Of a stretch of DNA of 64,000 bases, positions 9,185-16,895 are shown in pieces (within the stretch, counting starts at the first letter, position 1; every line of letters starts with the position of its first letter). The notes beneath the pieces were generated by a model, which saw only the letters and a list, made by a program, of their open reading frames with translations, was not told the DNA's origin and searched no databases. The stretch is from positions 2,108,001-2,172,000 of the forward strand of contig NZ_CP011533.1 in NCBI RefSeq assembly GCF_001704275.1, read 5' to 3'. A program made the position numbers and the translations under genes. The DNA is from Streptomyces noursei ATCC 11455 (GTDB taxonomy: Bacteria > Actinomycetota > Actinomycetes > Streptomycetales > Streptomycetaceae).

Positions 9185-9745
9185 ATGACGTCCCTGCTCG
9201 CCGTGTCCGGGAGCCCGTCCGCGGATTCGCGCACGGCGCTGCTGGCCGGCCACCTCGTGCGGCGCCTGTCGCTGGTCGGCCTGCCGACGAGCCACCTCAG
9301 GGTCCGGGACCTGCCGGCGGCGGAGCTGCTGGCCGGCCGGACCGAGCACCCGGCGCTGCGGCGGTCCCTGGACGCGGTCGAGGCCGCGTCCGGGATCGTC
9401 GTGGCCACCCCCGTGTACAAGGCCGCCTACAGCGGCCTGCTCAAGGCGTTCCTCGACCTGCTGCCCCGCGCGGGCCTGGCCGGGAAGGCGGTGCTGCCGC
9501 TCATGACCGGCGGCAGCTCCGCGCACGCCCTGGCGATCGACTACGCGCTGCGCCCGGTGCTCTGCGCGCTGGGCGCCCGGCAGGTCGTCCGCGGCGCCTT
9601 CGTCCTGGACCGGACGATCGAGCCGGGCCCCGACGGTGCCCTGCGGATCCACCCGGACACCGTTTCCCGCCTGGACCGGGCCCTCGACGAGTTCCTGATG
9701 GCCCTCACCGACGGCGTCACGGTCTCCGCCATGACCGGGAGTTGA
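9185..9745 (+). CDS. ssuE: NADPH-dependent FMN reductase, SsuE type
   Basis: The 186-residue flavodoxin-like protein resembles SsuE throughout: 'SGSPSADSRT' phosphate-binding start, 'VVATPVYKAAYSGLLKAFLD' and 'LPLMTGGSSAHALAIDYALR'. SsuE reduces FMN with NADPH and hands it to a partner monooxygenase. Here the partners could be the luciferase-like enzyme at 6564 and/or the StyA-like enzyme at 43. It closes the operon, and a strong hairpin follows within a few bases of its stop. Confidence 0.9.
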   Translation: MTSLLAVSGSPSADSRTALLAGHLVRRLSLVGLPTSHLRVRDLPAAELLAGRTEHPALRRSLDAVEAASGIVVATPVYKAAYSGLLKAFLDLLPRAGLAGKAVLPLMTGGSSAHALAIDYALRPVLCALGARQVVRGAFVLDRTIEPGPDGALRIHPDTVSRLDRALDEFLMALTDGVTVSAMTGS

Positions 9746-9748
9746 GGC

Positions 9749-9782
9749 GGCTGGCCCCGCGGCGCCGTCGCGGGGGCCAGCC
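9749..9782. terminator. Bidirectional hairpin terminator between convergent operons
   Basis: GGCTGGCCCC at 9749-9758 pairs perfectly with GGGGCCAGCC at 9773-9782, with GC-rich pairing continuing towards the loop. It lies three bases after the FMN reductase stop and seven before the end of the convergent cvnD gene, so it can serve both. There is no clear U-run, as is common in Streptomyces. Confidence 0.75.
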
Positions 9783-9789
9783 GGCCGCG

Positions 9790-10380
9790 TCAGGCCGAGG
9801 CGGCGGGTGCCGCCCCGGCGATGAGCAGGTCCAGCAGCGACAGCAGGGCGCCGCGGACGTCCGCGCGGGAGCGGGCGTCGAGCATCAGGACGGGGGTGTC
9901 CGGGTCGCCCAGGTGCAGGGCCGCCCTGATCTGCTCGGCGGTGTAGGGCTGTTCGCCGTCGAAGCAGTTGGCGCCGATGACGAACGGAAGCCCGCGGCTC
10001 TCGAAGAAGTCGATGGCCGGGAAGCTGCGGTCCAGCCGTCGGGTGTCCACCAGGACGATCGCGCCGAGCGCCCCCGCCAACAGGTCGTCCCACATGAACC
10101 AGAAGCGCTCCTGGCCCGGGGTGCCGAACAGGTAGAGGACCACGCCGGCATCGGCGAGGGTGATCCGGCCGAAGTCCATGGCGACGGTGGTGGCGGTCTT
10201 GAACTCGATGCCGTCGAGGTCGTCGACGCCGATCCCCGCGGCGGTCAGCCGCTCCTCGGTGCGGAGCGGCTCGATCTCGGAGACCGCCTCGACCAAGGTC
10301 GTCTTGCCGACCCCGAACCCACCCGCGATCAGGATCTTGACGGGGGACTCTTCCTGGGCGCTGGTGTCATATCCGGGCAA
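9790..10380 (-). CDS. cvnD: Conservon GTPase-like ATP/GTP-binding protein CvnD
   Basis: This 196-residue small GTPase-like protein has the P-loop 'AGGFGVGKTTLVE' near residue 20, then 'IEFKTATTVAMDFGRITL' and 'LYLFGTPGQERFWFMWDDL' (switch II, GTPGQER), as in all CvnD proteins. It is the fourth gene of a complete conservon. Conservon products form a membrane-associated complex compared with eukaryotic G-protein-coupled systems and affect development or antibiotic production in Streptomyces. Its start overlaps cvnC by 14 bases. No cytochrome P450 (cvnE-type) gene follows. Confidence 0.93.
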   Translation of the reverse strand: MPGYDTSAQEESPVKILIAGGFGVGKTTLVEAVSEIEPLRTEERLTAAGIGVDDLDGIEFKTATTVAMDFGRITLADAGVVLYLFGTPGQERFWFMWDDLLAGALGAIVLVDTRRLDRSFPAIDFFESRGLPFVIGANCFDGEQPYTAEQIRAALHLGDPDTPVLMLDARSRADVRGALLSLLDLLIAGAAPAASA

Positions 10381-10732
10381 GGTTGTCCCTGATTTTCATG
10401 AGCAGGTGGACATTGGAGGTTTCGTTCGCTTGCAGCGGCGGCCGGTGCTGGATCAGGCCGCGCTCCGCCAACTCGCTGAGCAGGAGCACCATCGGGGTCA
10501 GCCGCATGTGCATCCGCGCGGCGATCTCGGCGACGGCCCGCCCGTTCGGCGGCTGGCACATGCCGAGGATGGCCTGCCACTCGGTGGGCAGGCTGCCGTC
10601 GGCGTCCGCCGCGACCCTGGCGGTGATCAGGGTGTCCATGGTCAGGGCGGCGCCGGGTGCGGTCGTCCGCCCGTCGGTGAGGGCGTACAGCCGCGCCCGC
10701 CGCCCCCTGCCGGGCTGTTGTTGGGCGGTCAT
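10367..10732 (-). CDS. cvnC: Conservon DUF742 protein CvnC
   Basis: This 121-residue DUF742 protein has a winged-helix-like body ('QPPNGRAVAEIAARMHMRLTP') and ends in 'NVHLLMKIRDNLARI', typical of CvnC. ATG 10732 was chosen over an earlier in-frame start because it overlaps the cvnB stop as ATGA. It is the third member of the conservon and is thought to link the roadblock protein and GTPase to output. Confidence 0.92.
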   Translation of the reverse strand: MTAQQQPGRGRRARLYALTDGRTTAPGAALTMDTLITARVAADADGSLPTEWQAILGMCQPPNGRAVAEIAARMHMRLTPMVLLLSELAERGLIQHRPPLQANETSNVHLLMKIRDNLARI

Positions 10733-11130
10733 GACGACTTGGGTGCCGGAACCCGCTCGGGGGTGCCGAGCCACTCGCCGAGCGCCTGCGAGGCCCGGAC
10801 CACTTCGCCGCCGAGCTCCCCGAGGCGGGCCTTGCGCGAGGTCACGACGATGAGCGTGCTGCCCTCACCGCACCCGACGATGCACAGGTAGCGCTCGTTC
10901 ATCTCCACCAGCTGGCGGATGACCCGGCCGCCGTCGACCTCCCGGGAGATGGCCTTCATGGTGGCCGCGATGCCGGAGGACGCCGCGGCTATCCGTTCCG
11001 CCTGGTCCCGTTCCAGTTGGTACGCGCTGAGCATGATGCCGTCGTTGGAGAGCAGCACGGCGCCCTCGATGCCGGCGATCCGGCTCAGATTGTTGTCGAG
11101 GATGCTGTAGATCACGTCGTTCGTCGTCAT
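10729..11130 (-). CDS. cvnB: Conservon roadblock/LC7 protein CvnB
   Basis: This 133-residue roadblock/LC7-domain protein contains 'IEGAVLLSNDGIMLSAYQL' near the start and 'YLCIVGCGEGSTLIVVTSRKARL' in the second half. Roadblock proteins regulate small GTPases; in conservons CvnB interacts with CvnA and CvnD. It overlaps cvnA upstream and cvnC downstream by four bases each, so all four genes should be translated in a coupled way. Confidence 0.93.
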   Translation of the reverse strand: MTTNDVIYSILDNNLSRIAGIEGAVLLSNDGIMLSAYQLERDQAERIAAASSGIAATMKAISREVDGGRVIRQLVEMNERYLCIVGCGEGSTLIVVTSRKARLGELGGEVVRASQALGEWLGTPERVPAPKSS

Positions 11131-13460
11131 GACTTGTCCCGTCGGAGCTCGATTTCCACTGTCTCGGTGCCCTGCTCGTAGTCCGCCCAGGCGTCGGCGA
11201 CCTCTTCGGGCGTCGCGGTGTCCTGGCTGACCGGTTCCGAGGTGCGGCGTTCGCGGAGCTGCTGGGCGATGTGCGTCTGCGGTCTGCGCTCCGGCAGGGG
11301 CGGCGGGGCGGCGCCGTCGCCGGGCGGGGTGCGTTCCGCCGCCGGCGCCTCGCTCGGCTGCCGGCGCGGCAGTCCGGCCGCCGTGGCGGTGGGGGCGGGG
11401 GTGGCAGGGCGCGGGTGGAGGGTGAGTTCGGGCTTGCGCGCTTCCCGTCGCTCCGGCGCGGGGGTGCGGGGCGCCGCCGCACCGGGCGTGCCCGCCGGCT
11501 CGCTCCGGACCAGGTGCTCGGCGGGAATGATCACGATGGCGGAGGTCCCTCCGAACGTCGAGCGGCGCAGGGTGACCCGGGCCTGGAGCTGGTCGGCGAG
11601 GTGTCCGACCACGAAGAGGCCGAGCCGGTGGGCGTTCTCGGCCAGGACGGAGTAGGGCGGCGCGGCGTGCAGCCGGCCGTTCATCTCCTCGTAGCGCTCG
11701 GCGGCCACCCGCGGACCGCGGTCCTCGATCTCCACCGACAGCCCGTCCGTGACGAGTTCGGCCCGGATGGCGACCTTCGACGCGGGCGGGGAGAACCGGG
11801 TCGCGTTGTCCAGCAGCTCGGCGAGGAGGTGGCTGATCGCGCTGATCACCCGCGGCTCGACGCTGACCTCGTCGAGGGCGATCCGCTCGATCCGCCGGAA
11901 CTCCTCGACCTCCGCGGCGGCCTCGCGCAGCAGGTCCGCGACGCGCATGGGCTCGACGTGCGGGTCGGGGATCTCGCCGCCCGCCAGGATGAGCAGGTTC
12001 TCGATCTGCCGGCGCATGCCCACGGTCAACTGGTCGGACTTCATCAGCTCGGCGAGCAGCGCCTCGTCGTGGCCGAAGGTGTCCTGGAGCTCCTCGGTCA
12101 GGCCCAGTTGGCGGCTGACCAGGTTTCCGGTGCGGGAGGCGATGCCGGCCGCGAACATGCCGAAGCCGCGGCGTTCGTCGGCGAGCTGCCGGTGCCCGTC
12201 GACGGACACCGCGACGGAGCGGGCGAACGCGTCACTGATCCGGCCGACCTCGTCCTGCTCGTTGCTCTCCGTCGGCAGCGCGTCGGCGTCGATGCCCTGA
12301 CCGCGCTGCAACCGGTCCACGATCTCCGGCAGGGTCTCCTCGGCGACGGTGACGGTGCGTTCGTGCAGCAGGGCCAGGCGGCGCAGCACGGTGCGCGTGG
12401 TGAACACCGCGACGGCCACCACGAGCAGCAGCGCGGCGGCGCTGATCCCGATCATCCACGCGAGGTCGCCGTCCAGGTCCTCGGCGGTGGCCTCGGCGTT
12501 GCCGATCACCGCGCGCAGCTGGTCGGCGTTGAGCGTGGTCAGCTGCGGGACGAGCTGTGCGTACATGGCCGGCCAGCCGTGCGTCGCCCGGGGCAGCACG
12601 ACGCCGCCCGGTACGTCCTGGTGGTCGGAGAGGGCCGCGGCCTCGATGCGGCCCTTGGCCTTCCAGGCGTCCGAGGACTGGATCTGCGCGACGGCCTGTT
12701 GTCCCTTTTCGGACAGATACGGAACGATCGACGAGACGTACAGGAAGCGTTGGGCGCCCACGGCGTCGGTGAACTCGCCGAACTTCGCCGCGCTCAGCTT
12801 CCCGGTCGGGCCGGCGGCGGCCAGGAGGGTGTCCTCGCGGGCGAGCACCTCGGTCGCCTCGATCAGGGCGAGCACCGGCCGGCTCTGCTGGCTGAGCGCC
12901 GCGTCGTCCAGGTTGCTGAACTCGCCGAAGATGCCGATCAGCTGCTGGATCACGCCGCTGTAGTAGGCGGTGGTGCGGTCCGCGCCGCCGCTGCGGACGT
13001 CCGTGCGCTCGCGGTAGGTGCCGAGCTGCGCCAACTGCTTCTGCGCATCCCGGACATGCTGGTCGATCCGGTCGTCCTCCCGCACGTCCCGGGCGCCGGC
13101 GGCCTGCTGGAACGCGGCCACCGCACGGTCCGTGTCCGCGCGCCCGCTACTGAGGTCCGTGTGCGAGACCGGCTGCCCGGCCCAGCGCGCGGCCGCCGTG
13201 CTGCGCTCGGCCTGGAGCGCGGTCATCAGCTCGTACAGGGGGGTGCCGATCCGCTCGCCGTCCGCCACGTCGGCGCGCAGGTTCGCGGACTGCAGGACCA
13301 ACCGGTCCGCGGTGAAGAAGCCTTGGGCACCCATGGCAACGGTGGGCACCACGGCCAGCCAGATCAGCAGGGTGCGCAGCCGCACCGCACCCCGTCGCCG
13401 CTTTCTCTCGGTCTTGCGCTGTTCGTCGGGCCGTGGGCCTTCGGGGTCTATGGATGTCAT
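11127..13460 (-). CDS. cvnA: Conservon sensor histidine-kinase-like protein CvnA
   Basis: The 777-residue membrane protein has a basic N-terminus, a first membrane segment ('LLIWLAVVPTVAMG'), an extracytoplasmic nitrate/nitrite-sensing-like domain of about 270 residues, and a second membrane segment near residues 330-350. A HAMP-like linker follows, then a histidine-kinase ATPase-like domain ('LLAELLDNATRFSPP', 'DRGPRV') and a Pro/Ala/Arg-rich tail. CvnA proteins carry the ATPase fold but usually no classical response regulator partner, signalling to CvnB-D instead. It is the first gene of the conservon. Confidence 0.92.
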   Translation of the reverse strand: MTSIDPEGPRPDEQRKTERKRRRGAVRLRTLLIWLAVVPTVAMGAQGFFTADRLVLQSANLRADVADGERIGTPLYELMTALQAERSTAAARWAGQPVSHTDLSSGRADTDRAVAAFQQAAGARDVREDDRIDQHVRDAQKQLAQLGTYRERTDVRSGGADRTTAYYSGVIQQLIGIFGEFSNLDDAALSQQSRPVLALIEATEVLAREDTLLAAAGPTGKLSAAKFGEFTDAVGAQRFLYVSSIVPYLSEKGQQAVAQIQSSDAWKAKGRIEAAALSDHQDVPGGVVLPRATHGWPAMYAQLVPQLTTLNADQLRAVIGNAEATAEDLDGDLAWMIGISAAALLLVVAVAVFTTRTVLRRLALLHERTVTVAEETLPEIVDRLQRGQGIDADALPTESNEQDEVGRISDAFARSVAVSVDGHRQLADERRGFGMFAAGIASRTGNLVSRQLGLTEELQDTFGHDEALLAELMKSDQLTVGMRRQIENLLILAGGEIPDPHVEPMRVADLLREAAAEVEEFRRIERIALDEVSVEPRVISAISHLLAELLDNATRFSPPASKVAIRAELVTDGLSVEIEDRGPRVAAERYEEMNGRLHAAPPYSVLAENAHRLGLFVVGHLADQLQARVTLRRSTFGGTSAIVIIPAEHLVRSEPAGTPGAAAPRTPAPERREARKPELTLHPRPATPAPTATAAGLPRRQPSEAPAAERTPPGDGAAPPPLPERRPQTHIAQQLRERRTSEPVSQDTATPEEVADAWADYEQGTETVEIELRRDKS

Positions 13461-13637
13461 CAGTCCTCGTGGGCGGAGATGGGCGATCAGAAGACCAACA
13501 GCGGTTCGGCGGTTCCGCCCGGGTAGGGGGAAGACACCAGTCCGACATCGGCAGGCCGTGGGGGGTGCCGATCATATCCAGCCACCCACTGAAGGGTAGA
13601 GGTTGCCCCGGCAGGCAACGACCGCTAGGGCCTGTCG

Positions 13638-15089
13638 TCAGAGCCGCGCCACCTCGGCCGTCTCGGCCCGGGCCAGCCGCACCTCCTCGATGGCCTGGAG
13701 GTGCCCGCCGTCCGCCGCACAGCGCCCGGCCCGCTCCAGCAGCCGCCGGGCCTCCTGCGGCGCCGCGCCGCGCCGGACGCGGGCCAGCGCCGTCAGGGCG
13801 AACGCCAGCGCCGTGCCGCCGAACGGCTCCGCCAGTTCGACCGAGGCCAGCGCCAGGCGTTGGGCGTCCGCCCGTTCACCGCGCAGCAGATGCAGTTCCG
13901 CCAGGTTGGCCCGTTCGAAGGCGGTCGCCGTGGGGCGGCCGGCCTGTTCGGCCAGGGCCAGCGCGCGGCGCCCGTACACCAGCGCCTCCCCGTGCCGTCC
14001 CGCACGGCGCTCGGTCTCCCGCAGCACGGACAGCACGGTGGCCAGCAGCGCCCGGTCGCCGGACGCCTCGGCCGGTGCCAGCGCCGCCGTCGCCGGGCCG
14101 GCCGCCTCGCCGGCGAGGCCGGACAGGCCCAGGCAGACGGTCTGCTGGGCCAGCGCACGGGCCAACAGCACCGGATGGTCGGCCCCCCGCGCGGCCCCGG
14201 CGCAGTCCTCCGCCGCCCGCGCGGCCGCCAGGCCCTCCGCGTACCGGCCGCAGTAGGACAGCACCGCCGAACGCGCCATGTGGTGCGCGGCCCGGATGTC
14301 GTCGGGGGTGTCGGGGCCGGGCGGATGGGCGTCCAGCACCGCCAGCGCCGCGTCGCCGCGACCGCGGCCGCGGCCGAGCACCTCCGCCAGCCGGGCGGCG
14401 GCCAGGGTGCAGGCGTCGCGCAACCCCTGGCGTTCGTAACCGTGCAGGGCCTCGCGCGCCACGGTGAGGGCCTCCGCGTACCGCCCCGAACGGTCCAGGT
14501 GCAGCGCCCAGTCCAGCCGTACCCGTGCCGCGTCCGCCTCCGACCGCGCCGCGCCGCCGTGCGGTCCGCGGTGGTCGGCCAGTGCGCGCCGCAGATCGGC
14601 GCGGTGGCGCGCCAGGCGTTCCCGGGCCGGTTCGGCCCAGGGGGCGTGGCAGTCCTCGGGCAGCAGGTCCCCGATCAACTCCTCCAGGGCGCGGGCGAGT
14701 TCGGGACGTCCACCACCGTCGAGGGCCCGTCGGGCGAGGGTCTCGGCCTCGTGGACGTCCACGCGTACCGTGTCCGGTACCAGTCGCAGCAGTTCGCCGT
14801 CGGCGGTCAGATACGCCGAGGTGCCGCGCGGCGGCAGTTCGGGTTCCAGCGCGTGCCGGGCGGTGTGCAGCGCCACCCGCAGACTGCCGAGTGCGGCGCG
14901 GAGTTCGGCGTGCGGCCAGCACACCGCCATGATCTGCTCGCGGTGCAGCGCGTGATCCGGGGCGAGGGCGAGCAGCTTGACCAGGGTCCGGGCGCCGGGC
15001 CGGGACCAGCGCGCCACGAGCGGCGCGCCGCCCTCGCGCGCCAGCCGGAACCCGCCGAGCAGGCGAATGCGCAGCAGTGGGGGATTCAT
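13638..15089 (-). CDS. SARP-like BTAD/TPR transcriptional regulator
   Basis: This 483-residue protein begins with a winged-helix DNA-binding domain ('IRLLGGFRLAREGG', about residues 7-100) and a BTAD domain to about residue 250, as in Streptomyces antibiotic regulatory proteins. A C-terminal half of Ala/Leu/Arg-rich helical repeats resembling TPRs follows. It lacks the NB-ARC ATPase of large AfsR-type members. SARPs activate biosynthetic genes by binding direct repeats at promoters; the target here is unknown, though the 1-9745 operon is near. The stop is followed at once by a half copy of the inverted-repeat arm found at 56418. Confidence 0.8.
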   Translation of the reverse strand: MNPPLLRIRLLGGFRLAREGGAPLVARWSRPGARTLVKLLALAPDHALHREQIMAVCWPHAELRAALGSLRVALHTARHALEPELPPRGTSAYLTADGELLRLVPDTVRVDVHEAETLARRALDGGGRPELARALEELIGDLLPEDCHAPWAEPARERLARHRADLRRALADHRGPHGGAARSEADAARVRLDWALHLDRSGRYAEALTVAREALHGYERQGLRDACTLAAARLAEVLGRGRGRGDAALAVLDAHPPGPDTPDDIRAAHHMARSAVLSYCGRYAEGLAAARAAEDCAGAARGADHPVLLARALAQQTVCLGLSGLAGEAAGPATAALAPAEASGDRALLATVLSVLRETERRAGRHGEALVYGRRALALAEQAGRPTATAFERANLAELHLLRGERADAQRLALASVELAEPFGGTALAFALTALARVRRGAAPQEARRLLERAGRCAADGGHLQAIEEVRLARAETAEVARL

Positions 15090-15102
15090 GAGCCGGACAC
15101 TC

Positions 15103-15151
15103 TAACCCGCGGTGAACTCCTCTGCCGTATACGGGAGTTACACCCGCGTTA
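15103..15151. promoter_or_regulatory. Long imperfect inverted repeat upstream of the BTAD regulator
   Basis: TAACCCGCGGTGAACTCC (from 15103) is an imperfect inverted copy of GGGAGTTACACCCGCGTTA (to 15151), centred on a GC-poorer core. It lies 14 bases before the start of the minus-strand regulator and could be its operator or promoter region. No consensus was matched. Confidence 0.4.
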
Positions 15152-15342
15152 CTGGCCGGATCTGGTCCCTGGTCAGGGCACGTCGTCCGGGGTGCACCCG
15201 CGGGAACGCGTCAATGTCGTCGAGTCCGCCCGGTGGCCGGGTGACGTGCGTTGACGATGCGACGGGGGGTGCTGAGGATGGGCCCGTGCACAGCGCCCGG
15301 CCGGCGACGTCTCCCCCACCGACCCCGTCCCGAGGAGGAAGC

Positions 15343-15936
15343 GTGAAGCGCTCCTACGCCCTTGCGGTGTCCGTTCTCGTCCTGTTGTCCGGTACGGCCG
15401 TGGCGGCCAACGCGGCCGGCACGCCGCGCGGCGGCCCCGCCACCGCGCCCGCACGGCACCACCTGTCGGCCGACGCGGCCTGGTGCGCGCAGCAGGGCGG
15501 CACGGCGGAGACCCGCGTGCCCTACTACACCAGCACCGGCAACAAGATCACCCCGCTGGGCGGTGAGCGCGAGATGTGCCTCTTCACCGCCGGCGACGGC
15601 AGCAAGATCATGATCGGCGCGGACACCCTGGCCGCGGACAAGCCGACCCTGGCCGCGCTCGCCTACGTCCGCAAGCCCGGCGGCCCGAGCAGCCCCGGCA
15701 ACCCCTCCATCGCCTACTGCCAGGGCATCAACGGCACCGCCATGTTCGGCAACCGGCCCACCGACGGCGGCGGTTGGGGCCCCAGGAACGAGACCGACCC
15801 CTCGAAGGCGACCTCCGCCTGCATGTTCGCCGACGGCTCGGTGATCGACGCCTGGGGGCTGAAGTACCACCAGGGCGGCGTCATCCGCGGCGCCGACCTG
15901 ACGAAGAAGTTCCGCGCCGCCATTCCGGGGGCGTGA
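15343..15936 (+). CDS. Secreted DUF333-like protein
   Basis: The 197-residue protein starts at GTG 15343 behind a GAGGAGGAA ribosome site. A Sec signal peptide (KRSYALAVSVLVLLSG...ANA) is followed by two related Cys-containing segments: 'AWCAQQGGTAETR...EMCLF' and 'YCQGING...ACMFADGSVIDAWGL'. Both resemble the short DUF333 motif, in which a Cys-Gln-Gln-Gly-Gly start pairs with a Cys-hydrophobic-Phe segment. The function of the family is not established. Four cysteines could form two disulfides outside the cell. It appears monocistronic. Confidence 0.75.
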   Translation: MKRSYALAVSVLVLLSGTAVAANAAGTPRGGPATAPARHHLSADAAWCAQQGGTAETRVPYYTSTGNKITPLGGEREMCLFTAGDGSKIMIGADTLAADKPTLAALAYVRKPGGPSSPGNPSIAYCQGINGTAMFGNRPTDGGGWGPRNETDPSKATSACMFADGSVIDAWGLKYHQGGVIRGADLTKKFRAAIPGA

Positions 15937-16030
15937 CGGCGGGCGGCGCTGCCGGGTCGGGCGGTGTCCGGTGCGGCGGGAGCACGTGCCGGACACCACC
16001 CGGCGGACGGGACCGTGCGGGCAGGGCCCT

Positions 16031-16088
16031 GGGGCCTGTCCGATTGGTCATGGCCGGGTCCGACCCTGACCCATCGGGCAGGGCCCTG
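16031..16088. repeat. Degenerate copy of the GGGCCTGTCC inverted-repeat element
   Basis: GGGCCTGTCCGATTGGTCA near the left end and TGACCCATCGGGCAGGGCCC at the right end form a 58-base imperfect hairpin. Arm sequence, size and inner TGGCCGGGTCCG-like spacer match the perfect element at 56418-56477. It is probably an older copy of the same miniature element. Confidence 0.75.
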
Positions 16089-16441
16089 GAGACTCCACGA
16101 CACCGTGCCGTCCGCGGAGACCAGAACGGCGAGGACGACGAGGTCGGCGACGCCGAGGGCGATACCGGACCCAGCCGACCGACCCGCATCACCCCCGGCC
16201 GCCAATCGACCAGGATTCCGATTCCGGCATCAAGAAATTCCCCTCGCCAATCCCTGTCCCCCCTCCTCTTTCCGCAATCGAAAACAGAACGCGGAACGGT
16301 CGCCCGCCCGCACCGGACGACACCCGACGGGCGGCGGACCGGAGAACGACAGGCGGCGGCGAGCAGGGGCGAGAGGCGGGCGGGCAGGGGCGGACCGAGG
16401 GCGGCTCACCAGGTCACCACAGACCATCACCTTTAGGACAT

Positions 16442-16465
16442 ACGTTCACGATGTAACTTGAACGT
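16442..16465. promoter_or_regulatory. Palindrome ACGTTCA-N10-TGAACGT
   Basis: Perfect 7-base arms separated by ten bases lie in a relatively AT-rich stretch. This is the size of a dimeric repressor operator. No regulator or start is directly next to it; the nearest plus-strand gene starts 430 bases away, so its target is unclear. Confidence 0.4.
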
Positions 16466-16895
16466 GAAGGCTCGCGATTCGTACCGTATGGAACGCGATC
16501 AGGAGGCATGGCATCGAGTTCATGCCCGCACAGGGGGAGCATCGCCCATGACGAGGAAGACGACCGCGGGGTTCGCCGTCACGGACACGGCGCCGGCGCA
16601 GGCACCGCCCGACCGCCACTAGGGTCCGTCCGACCCTGACCCGGAGGACAGACGCCCGGCCACGTCCGGCAAGTCCCGCCTGCCGGGCCGCACTCCACGC
16701 CCGACCGGCACCGCCCACGCCCAACAGGCCCCTTCCCTGGGCGACTTCGGCGCCGCCGCCCTCCGCGCCCGAGTGCGCCGCGTGACGCGTGACGTCCGGC
16801 GGTGCCGAGCGGAACCGCCCGGCACCGCCGAGCCGTGCGTCCCTTCGGTCTGGCCAGCCGGCCCCACCCCCGCAGTCACAGTCATTGGAGGCACA

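Larger units (their letters stand above)
15937..16895 (+). other. Gene-poor 960-base interval
   Basis: I see no convincing gene here. Open frames on both strands lack family resemblance and a believable start. It contains a degenerate inverted repeat (16031-16088), a palindrome in a locally GC-poorer stretch (16442-16465), and a related half-arm at about 16622 (AGGGTCCGTCC). The end carries the ribosome site of the membrane glycosyltransferase. Confidence 0.6.

Noticed and set aside
11271..13526. A 751-codon open frame on the plus strand across cvnA
   Set aside because: It is a GC-rich shadow antisense to the well-supported cvnA gene and has no family resemblance.
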